Assembly: GCA_937921525.1 (NCBI GenBank)
Contig: CAKZUM010000479.1
Coordinates: 1-11,960, forward strand
Direction: 5' to 3'
From: an uncultured Saprospiraceae bacterium
GTDB taxonomy: Bacteria > Bacteroidota > Bacteroidia > Chitinophagales > Saprospiraceae
Length of the DNA: 11,960 nt
This document shows positions 5,460 to 11,175 of this stretch, piece by piece (the first letter of the stretch is position 1; every line of letters begins with the position of its first letter). The translations under genes were made by a program, and so were the position numbers. Below the pieces are notes generated by a model, which saw only the letters and a list, made by a program, of their open reading frames with translations, was not told the origin of the DNA and searched no databases.

Positions 5460-6827
5460 ATGAAAAAGTTAATAGATACTCTATCGAATATCTGGAAAAT
5501 TAAGGAACTGAGACAGCGTATCCTATTTACGCTTGCATTATTGATGGTGTATCGCTTTGGTTCTTTCGTGGTCTTACCTGGTGTAATTCCATCCGTATTA
5601 AAAGATGCCACTTCTGGCAATGCAAATGACTTGTTAGGCTTAATCAATATCTTTACTGGTGGTGCATTTAGTAATGCTGCCATTTTTGCTTTAGGTATTA
5701 TGCCTTATATCACGGCTTCGATCATTATCCAATTATTGGGTTTTGCCGTTCCTTACTTTCAAAGACTTCAACAAAAAGAAGGGGAGTCAGGAAGAAAGAA
5801 GATCACTCAAATTACAAGACTCTTAACAGTAGCTATTACCCTTGTTCAAGGCGGTGGTTATTTAACATACATCAGTAGCCAAGGGGCTGTTGATCCAAGT
5901 ATTCCAGCAGGCGTTTTCTGGTTTTCTAATATAATTATATTATCTACGGGAACAGTCTTTGCCATGTGGTTGGGAGAAAAAATTACTGATAAAGGTATTG
6001 GAAACGGTATTTCTTTATTAATCATGATTGGTATTATCGCTTCTTTACCAATTGCTTTAATTTCTGAATTCCAATTACAATTTGGGTCAGGTGGTTTATT
6101 TAAATTCGTTTTAGAATTAGTCATCTTGTTCTTAGTTGTAATGGTTACGGTGTTAATCGTACAAGGAGTTAGAAAAATTCCAATTCAGTTTGCAAAGCGA
6201 ATGGTTGGACGTGGTACGAACACCATGCCTATTGCAGGTGCAAGAGATTACATTCCATTAAAAGTAAATGCAGCAGGTGTAATGCCGATTATCTTTGCAC
6301 AAGCATTGATGTTCTTACCTGCACAAATTGCTCAGTGGTTTGCTGGTTCTAACTCTGCATTAGCATCTAACGATATTATGATCGCGCTACAGGATCCATT
6401 TTCTGTAATATCAAGTATCATCACTTTTGTACTTGTCGTGATCTTTACATATGTATATACTGCCTTGTTAGTAAATCCAAAGCAATACGCAGAATACTTA
6501 AAGCGTCAAAATGCTTTCATCCCTGGTATTAAGCCAGGAAAAGCAACTGCAGACTTTATTGATAATGTAACGACTCGTATTACATTCTGGGGATCTATAT
6601 TCATCGGTTTAATTGCCATCCTTCCAGCGTTCGCTGTATGGGCAGGAATTAATACAGCCTTTGCAATCTTCTTCGGTGGTACTTCTTTACTGATCTTAGT
6701 CGCAGTAGTACTAGATACTTTACAACAAATAGAAAGTCATCTATTGATGAGAAAGTATGACGGTTTAGTGAAGTCTGGAGCGATTCAGAATAAGAGTAGA
6801 ATGCAAGGCATTGGCGCTAGCATGTAA
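5460..6827 (+). CDS. secY: Sec translocon channel subunit SecY
   Basis: SecY is the inner-membrane channel through which SecA or ribosome-bound chains pass, as SecYE(G). The 455-residue protein shows ten hydrophobic segments, the first at about 21-40 after a short cytoplasmic start. Family marks are the plug-region segment LINIFTGGAFSNAAIFALGIMP (61-82), GEKITDKGIGNGISLLI (172-188) and the cytoplasmic loop IPIQFAKRMVG (240-250). Also present are KRQNAFIPGIKPG (348-360) and the last-helix block ILVAVVLDTLQQIESHLLMRKYDG (412-435). Length is typical of Bacteroidota. It is the last gene of the spc transcript here: a strong terminator follows within 60 nt. No adk follows, and map is separated by structured DNA. 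Confidence 0.98.
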   Translation: MKKLIDTLSNIWKIKELRQRILFTLALLMVYRFGSFVVLPGVIPSVLKDATSGNANDLLGLINIFTGGAFSNAAIFALGIMPYITASIIIQLLGFAVPYFQRLQQKEGESGRKKITQITRLLTVAITLVQGGGYLTYISSQGAVDPSIPAGVFWFSNIIILSTGTVFAMWLGEKITDKGIGNGISLLIMIGIIASLPIALISEFQLQFGSGGLFKFVLELVILFLVVMVTVLIVQGVRKIPIQFAKRMVGRGTNTMPIAGARDYIPLKVNAAGVMPIIFAQALMFLPAQIAQWFAGSNSALASNDIMIALQDPFSVISSIITFVLVVIFTYVYTALLVNPKQYAEYLKRQNAFIPGIKPGKATADFIDNVTTRITFWGSIFIGLIAILPAFAVWAGINTAFAIFFGGTSLLILVAVVLDTLQQIESHLLMRKYDGLVKSGAIQNKSRMQGIGASM

Positions 6828-6845
6828 TCATAATTTGCTATACAT

Positions 6846-6883
6846 CAGATCTTTGATCTGTACTATATAATAGTTAAACTATT
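6846..6883 (+). other. Two hairpins between the secY stop and its terminator
   Basis: CAGATC (6846-6851) pairs with GATCTG (6855-6860) over a TTT loop. AATAGTT (6869-6875) and AACTATT (6877-6883) form a perfect odd palindrome around a single A. Neither is followed by a T-run. They precede the terminator at 6887 and could protect the 3' end or simply be A/T-rich palindromes. Confidence 0.35.
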
Positions 6884-6886
6884 CTG

Positions 6887-6924
6887 ATTACCAGTAGATG
6901 CTACATCTACTGGTAATTTTTTTT
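6887..6924 (+). terminator. Strong Rho-independent terminator after secY
   Basis: ATTACCAGTAGATG (6887-6900) and CATCTACTGGTAAT (6904-6917) are perfect reverse complements, a 14-bp stem with a CTA loop. The final T of the stem begins an uninterrupted run of eight T (6917-6924). There is no T-run on the opposite side for the other strand, so it acts in the + direction. It marks the end of the S10-spc transcript and implies that map has its own promoter or depends on readthrough. Confidence 0.93.
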
Positions 6925-6950
6925 GATATAAATAGTTCTTCTTTAGATAT

Positions 6951-7031
6951 AATGTTTCCAATCGGACGACGTTAGTCATCCGACTGGAAACATTTACTTA
7001 TCGAATGACTAACGTCGTCCGATGAGTAAAT
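6951..7031. repeat. Twin back-to-back hairpin element (inverted core copies)
   Basis: Hairpin 1 (6951-6994) has 20-nt arms around GTTA (6971-6974). Its outer stem AATGTTTCCA / TGGAAACATT is perfect and its inner stem TCGGACGAC / GTCATCCGA has one mismatch. Hairpin 2 (6992-7031) has 18-nt arms around TAAC (7010-7013), with outer stem ATTTACT / AGTAAAT. The two cores are inverted copies: 6961-6979 is the exact reverse complement of 7005-7023. The outer stems are unrelated in sequence, yet each is self-complementary. No T-run follows on either strand, so these are not simple terminators. The layout resembles paired inverted REP-type palindromes, but no family is assigned. Confidence 0.9.
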
Positions 7032-7072
7032 TCTAAACCGTACATTTTCTAGCGTTCATAAAAAACAAAATT

Positions 7073-7909
7073 GTGTCTAGAGCAGATGGAATTTTCTATA
7101 AAACAGATGAGGAAGTCGAATTAATTCGAACGAATTGTCTAATGGTATCTAAAACACTCGCTTTAGTAGGAGAGTTAATTCGACCAGGTGTCAATGGTTT
7201 AGATATTGATGCTCAAGCAGAACAATTAATTAGGGATAACGGAGGCGTGCCGGGGTTTAAAGGCTATAGAGGCTTTCCCGCTACCTTATGCATATCTGTT
7301 AATGAACAAGTAGTGCATGGCATTCCATCTAACATAGAATTTAAAGATGGCGACATCGTATCCGTTGATTGTGGGGTATTAATGAATGGTTATTATGGAG
7401 ATGCGGCATATACGTTTGCATTAGGAGACGTAAAAGAAGAAGTAATGCAGTTACTTCGAGTAACTAAAGCTTCTTTATATAAAGGTATACAACAAGCAAT
7501 TGTAGGGAAAAGAGTAGGGGACATCAGTTCTGCGGTACAACATTACACAGAAAGAACGCATAGATACGGTGTAGTTAGAGAATTGGTAGGACATGGCTTA
7601 GGTAGAAATTTACATGAAGCTCCAGAAGTACCTAATTTCGGACGAAGAGGTCAAGGACCTAGAATGTTAGATGGTCTTGTGATTGCTATAGAACCGATGG
7701 TGAATTTAGGGGTGAAGGAAGTAGAGACATTGGATGATGATTGGACAGTGGTTTCTAAAGATAGATTACCATCTGCCCATTACGAACATTCGGTAGTCGT
7801 TAGGAAAGGTCAAGCGGACATCCTTTCTACACACAAATATGTAGAAGAAGCTATTAGAAAAAATACTAATTTGAAAGAAGTAAGTGATTTAATCCCGTTG
7901 CCAGTCTAA
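7073..7909 (+). CDS. map: Type I methionine aminopeptidase
   Basis: Map removes the initiator methionine from nascent proteins in the cytoplasm, using a dinuclear metal centre. All five metal ligands are visible: D99 (IVSVDCG), D110 (YYGDAAYTF), H174 (GHGLGRNLHEAP), E207 (AIEPM) and E238 (HYEHSV). The substrate-binding His residues H82 (VVHGIP) and H181 are also present. Length 278 is somewhat longer than the usual 250-265, because of a tail after about residue 255 (VEEAIRKNTNLKEV...). The start is GTG at 7073, giving MSRADGIFYKTDEEVE, which aligns with the family N-terminus. No ATG is available in frame upstream, and an A-rich leader precedes it. The gene stands alone between a terminator plus twin hairpin and the infA promoter. 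Confidence 0.96.
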   Translation: MSRADGIFYKTDEEVELIRTNCLMVSKTLALVGELIRPGVNGLDIDAQAEQLIRDNGGVPGFKGYRGFPATLCISVNEQVVHGIPSNIEFKDGDIVSVDCGVLMNGYYGDAAYTFALGDVKEEVMQLLRVTKASLYKGIQQAIVGKRVGDISSAVQHYTERTHRYGVVRELVGHGLGRNLHEAPEVPNFGRRGQGPRMLDGLVIAIEPMVNLGVKEVETLDDDWTVVSKDRLPSAHYEHSVVVRKGQADILSTHKYVEEAIRKNTNLKEVSDLIPLPV

Positions 7910-7950
7910 TAACTACTAGATTTTTACTTTAGTTTGCTACCTATTGGGAG

Positions 7951-7965
7951 TTTTTGCAGCAAAAA
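7951..7965. other. Odd palindrome in the map-infA gap
   Basis: TTTTTGC (7951-7957) and GCAAAAA (7959-7965) are perfect reverse complements around one A, in the 168-nt gap between map and infA. There is no following T-run, and as RNA it would be a weak hairpin. A second palindrome, GTTAA / TTAAC (8005-8019, 5-nt centre), lies closer to the infA promoter. Either could be a protein-binding site; nothing in the sequence proves it. I see no clear map terminator here. Confidence 0.3.
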
Positions 7966-8040
7966 TATCGGACTAAAATCACCTTTTTTGAAAGGAAATA
8001 AGCTGTTAATATTTTTAACGATTATTTCAAGAATAACTAG

Positions 8041-8059
8041 TTTTTTTTTTATATCTTTG
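8041..8059 (+). promoter_or_regulatory. Bacteroidota-type promoter of the infA-rpmJ-rpsM group
   Basis: TATCTTTG (8052-8059) matches the Bacteroidota primary-sigma -7 consensus TAnnTTTG exactly and is preceded by a run of ten T (8041-8050). No TTG-type -33 element is seen at the expected distance of about 20 nt. From the usual spacing, transcription should begin near 8064-8068, giving infA a leader of only about 10-15 nt. It fits the need for a new start after the secY terminator and the map gene. Confidence 0.8.
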
Positions 8060-8077
8060 CACTCCTAAAATAGGGAT

Positions 8078-8296
8078 ATGGCTAAACAAGGATTAATTAA
8101 GCAGGATGGTATTATAGACGAAGCATTATCAAATGCAATGTTTAGAGTCCGTCTAGAAAATGGACATAAGATTACTGCAACAATTTCAGGTAAAATGAGA
8201 ATGAATTATATTCGAATTTTGCCGGGGGATAAAGTGGCAGTTGAGATGTCCCCATACGATTTAACTAGAGGTAGAATTACCTACCGCTATAAATAA
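8078..8296 (+). CDS. infA: Translation initiation factor IF-1
   Basis: IF-1 binds the 30S A site during initiation and supports IF-2 and IF-3 action. The 72-residue, single OB-fold protein has the normal length. Blocks are MAKQGLIKQDGIIDEALSNAMF-type residues at 1-22, FRVRLENGHKITATISGKMR (22-41), NYIRILPGDKVAVEMSPYDL (43-62) and TRGRITYR (63-70). It is the first gene after the promoter at 8052. An AGGG five bases before the ATG is too close to be an effective Shine-Dalgarno. Confidence 0.98.
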   Translation: MAKQGLIKQDGIIDEALSNAMFRVRLENGHKITATISGKMRMNYIRILPGDKVAVEMSPYDLTRGRITYRYK

Positions 8297-8305
8297 TTTT
8301 TATTT

Positions 8306-8328
8306 GATTATCTATATATAAGATAATC
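8306..8328 (+). other. Hairpin in the infA-rpmJ gap
   Basis: GATTATCT (8306-8313) and AGATAATC (8321-8328) are perfect reverse complements around ATATATA. The following sequence is TTTC, too short a T-run for a terminator. The hairpin ends 16 nt before the rpmJ ATG. Confidence 0.4.
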
Positions 8329-8344
8329 TTTCAACTATACTATC

Positions 8345-8461
8345 ATGAAAGTAAGAGCTTCTGTTAAAAAACGATCTGCTGATTGCAAGATTGTAAGAAG
8401 AAAGGGAAGAATTTATGTCATTAATAAGAAAAATCCTAGGTTTAAACAACGTCAGGGTTAA
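8345..8461 (+). CDS. rpmJ: 50S ribosomal protein bL36, zinc-free form
   Basis: bL36 is the smallest 50S protein and stabilises 23S rRNA folding near the L7/L12 stalk base. The 38-residue product MKVRASVKKRSADCKIVRRK followed by GRIYVINKKNPRFKQRQG has the exact family length and the KVRASVKK start and KQRQG end. Of the usual zinc ligands (C11, C14, C27, H33) only C14 remains; the others are S, N and F, so it cannot bind zinc in the classical way. That form is common in Bacteroidota. The gene is too short for standard ORF thresholds but is certain from sequence and from its infA-rpmJ-rpsM context. Confidence 0.96.
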   Translation: MKVRASVKKRSADCKIVRRKGRIYVINKKNPRFKQRQG

Positions 8462-8476
8462 TAATAATATAATAAT

Positions 8477-8854
8477 ATGGCTCGTATATCAGGTATTGAT
8501 TTGCCAAGGAATAAGAGAGGTGTAATTGGATTAACTTACATCTACGGAATTGGTCCTTCTCTTTCAGTAGAGATTCTTAACAAGGCAGGTGTTGATCATA
8601 ACACGAAGATCCAAGATTGGACAGATGAGAATATTCGTTTTATAACTAAGTTGTTACAAGATGAATATACTGTTGAAGGTCAGTTGCGATCAGAGACTCA
8701 ATTAAATATTAAGCGACTAATGGATATTGGTTGTTATAGAGGATTGAGACATCGTAAAGGTTTGCCTTTAAGAGGACAGCGTACACAGACAAATGCAAGA
8801 ACTCGTAAAGGAAAAAGAAAAACAGTTGCGAACAAGAAGAAAGCAACTAAGTAA
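8477..8854 (+). CDS. rpsM: 30S ribosomal protein uS13
   Basis: uS13 lies at the top of the 30S head and contacts P-site tRNA and the 50S subunit. The 125-residue protein begins MARISGIDLPRNKRGVIGLTYIYGIG and has the helix-two-turn-helix region at about 15-60. The signature CYRGLRHRKGLPLRGQRT (86-103) precedes a basic tail (QTNARTRKGKRKTVANKKKATK, split across 104-125) that reaches the tRNA. It starts 15 nt after rpmJ. In E. coli the uS4 repressor site lies just upstream of this gene; that 15-nt A/T gap leaves no room for a comparable pseudoknot here. Confidence 0.98.
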   Translation: MARISGIDLPRNKRGVIGLTYIYGIGPSLSVEILNKAGVDHNTKIQDWTDENIRFITKLLQDEYTVEGQLRSETQLNIKRLMDIGCYRGLRHRKGLPLRGQRTQTNARTRKGKRKTVANKKKATK

Positions 8855-8937
8855 TCTCTTTCAAATACTCGTGCATTATTTGTGCCAATCATTTGTAATT
8901 AATTCTAATTCTGATAAAGTCTACTAATAATTAAGTT

Positions 8938-9327
8938 ATGGCTAGAAGAAGACCAGGAGCTAAAAAGCGTAAAGTCAAAGTTGAACCAGAAGGTGTAGTA
9001 CACATCCAAGCTAGTTTCAACAATATCATTATATCTCTTACTAACAAGCAAGGGCAGGTAATTTCTTGGGCATCAGCTGGTAAAGCTGGGTTTAGAGGCT
9101 CTAAGAAAAATACGCCTTATGCAGCACAAATTGCTGCTTCTGATGCTGCTAAAGTAGCGTATGAAGCTGGAATGAGGAGTGCGGAAGTTTTAGTAAAAGG
9201 ACCCGGTGCTGGTAGAGAAGCTGCTATTAGGGCAGTAGATCAATCAGGTATTAAAATCACAATCATTAGAGATATTACGCCTATTCCTCACAATGGATGT
9301 CGTCCTCCAAAGCGGAGAAGAGTATAA
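8938..9327 (+). CDS. rpsK: 30S ribosomal protein uS11
   Basis: uS11 sits on the 30S platform near the mRNA exit and the anti-Shine-Dalgarno region. Length 129 is typical. Blocks are VVHIQASFNNIIISLTNKQG (20-39), SWASAGKAGFRGSKKNTPYAAQ (43-64), VLVKGPGAGREAAIRA (84-99) and the C-terminal ITPIPHNGCRPPKRRRV (113-129). The 83-nt gap from rpsM shows no promoter or strong hairpin. Confidence 0.98.
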   Translation: MARRRPGAKKRKVKVEPEGVVHIQASFNNIIISLTNKQGQVISWASAGKAGFRGSKKNTPYAAQIAASDAAKVAYEAGMRSAEVLVKGPGAGREAAIRAVDQSGIKITIIRDITPIPHNGCRPPKRRRV

Positions 9328-9340
9328 TCATTGTAGAAAG

Positions 9341-9371
9341 AATAGTAATTAATATTTCTAATAGTAATTAA
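9341..9371 (+). repeat. 12-nt direct repeat before rpsD
   Basis: AATAGTAATTAA occurs at 9341-9352 and again at 9360-9371, offset by 19 nt; the second copy ends 3 nt before the rpsD ATG. This looks like a small tandem duplication of the A/T-rich leader. Effect on expression unknown. Confidence 0.5.
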
Positions 9372-9374
9372 CTT

Positions 9375-9989
9375 ATGGCAAGATATACAGGGCCTAGAAC
9401 AAAAAAGGCAAGAGCCTTTGGTGAAGCAATTTTTGGTTATAGTAAAGCATTCGAAAAAAGACCGTATGCTCCAGGCCAACATGGTACTTCAAGAAAAAGA
9501 AAGCAGAAATCTGACTATGCACTTCAGTTATTGGAGAAGCAAAAGGCTAAGTACACTTATGGTGTGCTAGAGCGTCAGTTTAGGAATTTATTTAAGGCAG
9601 CTGCAAGAAAGAGTGGGGTAACAGGTGAAATCTTACTTAAATTCTTAGAAGCTCGTCTAGACAACACAGTTTACCGTTTAGGTATAGCACCAACAAGAAG
9701 GGCGGCTAGACAATTAGTTTCTCACAAGCATATAACGCTTAACGGTGTAGTTACTAATGTGCCGTCAGCTCAATTGAATCCAGGTGACGTAATTGCTGTT
9801 AGAGGAAAGTCCCAAAGTATGGCAATCATACAGGATGCAGTAGGAGGTAGCAAAGCAGAGGTAAGAAAGTTTGGTTGGTTGGAATGGAATCCTGACAAGA
9901 TGCAGGGTAAATTCATGGAATATCCTGAGAGAGAAGTAATTCCTGAAAAAATAAACGAACAATTAATCGTCGAATTATACTCTAAATAA
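9375..9989 (+). CDS. rpsD: 30S ribosomal protein uS4, zinc-free form
   Basis: uS4 is a primary 16S rRNA-binding protein that starts assembly of the 30S body and affects decoding accuracy; in several bacteria it represses its own operon. The 204-residue protein has MARYTGPRTKKARAFGEAIF at the N-terminus without the Cys cluster of zinc-binding forms. It continues with KRPYAPGQHG (28-37), a helical region and the S4 RNA-binding domain at about 94-157 (RLDNTVYRLGIAPTRRAARQ; LVSHKHITLNGVV; LNPGDVIAVR). The C-terminal GWLEWN and FMEYPEREVIPEKINEQLIVELYSK-type end is conserved. The following gap holds a large hairpin before rpoA, a possible control site. Confidence 0.98.
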   Translation: MARYTGPRTKKARAFGEAIFGYSKAFEKRPYAPGQHGTSRKRKQKSDYALQLLEKQKAKYTYGVLERQFRNLFKAAARKSGVTGEILLKFLEARLDNTVYRLGIAPTRRAARQLVSHKHITLNGVVTNVPSAQLNPGDVIAVRGKSQSMAIIQDAVGGSKAEVRKFGWLEWNPDKMQGKFMEYPEREVIPEKINEQLIVELYSK

Positions 9990-10005
9990 TTCCTTGATAA
10001 TAAAA

Positions 10006-10048
10006 AATTCGCAATATGGCATATTCATCAAATGCTGTATTGCGAATT
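10006..10048 (+). promoter_or_regulatory. Large hairpin between rpsD and rpoA
   Basis: AATTCGCAATA (10006-10016) and TATTGCGAATT (10038-10048) are perfect reverse complements. The stem continues with TGGCAT (10017-10022) against ATGCTG (10032-10037) using two G-U wobbles as + strand RNA. Total: 17 paired positions around a 9-nt loop. The following sequence is ATCTATATAGG, not a T-run, so it is not an intrinsic terminator. Possible roles are mRNA processing, stability, or tuning rpoA relative to rpsD, perhaps by uS4 binding; this is inference. The wobbles fit an RNA structure better than a DNA operator. Confidence 0.65.
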
Positions 10049-10102
10049 ATCTATATAGGTACTTTTCCTAATTTTCCCACCCAATCAAAGTAGAAAAAGC
10101 TT

Positions 10103-11101
10103 ATGAGTATATTAAATTTCCAAAAGCCCGATAAGATTGTTATGCAGAAGTCTGATGACTTCGAAGGGGAATTCGAATTCAAGCCACTTGAGCCAGGATT
10201 TGGTCAAACTATAGGAAATTCTCTAAGACGAGTATTACTGTCTTCTCTTGAGGGTTTTGCCATTTCAGCAGTTCGGATTGCAGGAGTAGATCATGAATTC
10301 TCTACTGTTAAGGGAGTTGTAGAAGATGTTGTAGATATCATCTTAAATTTAAAACAAATCAGAATAAAGCAATTGCTTTCAGATGAAGAAGTTGCTTCTG
10401 AAAAAATATACATGACCATCAGTGGTCGGGAGGAATTCAAAGCTGGAGATATAGAAGAGCACACCAATGTTTTCAAGGTAATGAACCCAGAATTGGTGGT
10501 TTGTCACATGGAGCCATTTGTATCTTTAGAATTAGAATTAACAGTTACGAAGGGTAGAGGGTATAAGCCTTCAGATGAGAATCTTCCCAAAGATGCACCA
10601 ATTGGTGTTATTCCAGTTGATGCCATCTATACACCAATCAAGAATGTTGCTTATCATGTATCTAATACACGGGTAGGACAGCGTACCGATTACGAAAAAT
10701 TAACCTTGGAGGTTAAAACGGATGGTACAATTCACCCAGAGGATGCGATCAAAGAGGCTTCTCGAATCTTAATCCAACACTTAATGTTGATTACAGATGA
10801 GAATATCACTTTTGATGATGCAGCAACTAGAGAGGACAACATTGTAGATGAACATATCTTACACATGAGAAAGTTATTGAAAACTTCTCTTGAAGATTTA
10901 GATTTATCTGTACGTGCATACAACTGTTTGAAAGCAGCAAAAATCAATTCTCTTGGAGAAATGGTAAAGTATGACACGCACGAATTATTGAAGTTCAGAA
11001 ACTTCGGTAAAAAGTCTTTAGTAGAAATCGAAGAATTACTCCAAGAAAAAGGTTTGACCTTCGGAATGGATCTTTCAAAATATAAATTAGACGAAGACTA
11101 G
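10103..11101 (+). CDS. rpoA: DNA-directed RNA polymerase alpha subunit
   Basis: The alpha dimer nucleates RNA polymerase assembly and its C-terminal domain binds promoter DNA and activators. The 332 residues divide into the N-terminal domain (about 1-235) and the C-terminal domain (about 256-322). N-domain marks are FKPLEPGFGQTIGNSLRRVL (26-45), the GYKPSDE loop (153-159), GVIPVDAIYTPIKNVAY (168-184) and ASRILIQHLMLI (219-230). The C-domain reads LEDLDLSVRAYNCLKAAKIN (263-282) and NFGKKSLVEIEELL (300-313). R271 is equivalent to the DNA-binding R265 of E. coli. Length and domains are normal. A 12-nt palindrome (11094-11105) covers the stop codon. The gene follows the rpsD hairpin and is followed by a terminator-like stem. 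Confidence 0.98.
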   Translation: MSILNFQKPDKIVMQKSDDFEGEFEFKPLEPGFGQTIGNSLRRVLLSSLEGFAISAVRIAGVDHEFSTVKGVVEDVVDIILNLKQIRIKQLLSDEEVASEKIYMTISGREEFKAGDIEEHTNVFKVMNPELVVCHMEPFVSLELELTVTKGRGYKPSDENLPKDAPIGVIPVDAIYTPIKNVAYHVSNTRVGQRTDYEKLTLEVKTDGTIHPEDAIKEASRILIQHLMLITDENITFDDAATREDNIVDEHILHMRKLLKTSLEDLDLSVRAYNCLKAAKINSLGEMVKYDTHELLKFRNFGKKSLVEIEELLQEKGLTFGMDLSKYKLDED

Positions 11102-11118
11102 TCTTTCTCTAATTAGTC

Positions 11119-11159
11119 AAAGGGTAGTCCACTAATTAGTAGGCTACCCTTTTATTTTT
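11119..11159 (+). terminator. Terminator-like hairpin after rpoA, with competing upstream segment
   Basis: AAAGGGTAG (11119-11127) and CTACCCTTT (11144-11152) pair perfectly, followed by T-rich TTTTATTTTT (11150-11159). The 16-nt loop can add a CC/GG pair and a small inner stem. Just upstream, CTAATTAGT (11109-11117) is the reverse complement of ACTAATTAG (11131-11139). That alternative pairing would trap the left terminator arm in a loop. The stem therefore may be a plain terminator or part of an attenuator. It would separate rplQ from rpoA. Confidence 0.75.
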
Positions 11160-11175
11160 AGCAATTACCTAATTA

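Noticed and set aside
6948..6953. TATAAT as a map promoter
   Set aside because: This is an E. coli-type -10 box, overlapping the twin hairpin. Bacteroidota use TAnnTTTG, and A/T-rich DNA gives TATAAT by chance.
6951..7031. Twin hairpin as a pair of intrinsic terminators
   Set aside because: No T-run follows either stem on either strand, and a complete terminator already exists at 6887-6924.
6951..7031. Twin hairpin as a CRISPR array or an att site
   Set aside because: There are only two inverted copies, no regular spacers, no cas genes, no integrase gene and no disrupted tRNA.
7951..7965. TTTTTGC-A-GCAAAAA as the map terminator
   Set aside because: The stem is mostly A-U with a small loop, and no T-run follows.
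10040..10067. Internal rpoA promoter (TTG, 17-nt spacer, TACTTTTC)
   Set aside because: The last consensus base of the -7 box is wrong and the TTG lies within the hairpin arm; too weak to list as a feature.
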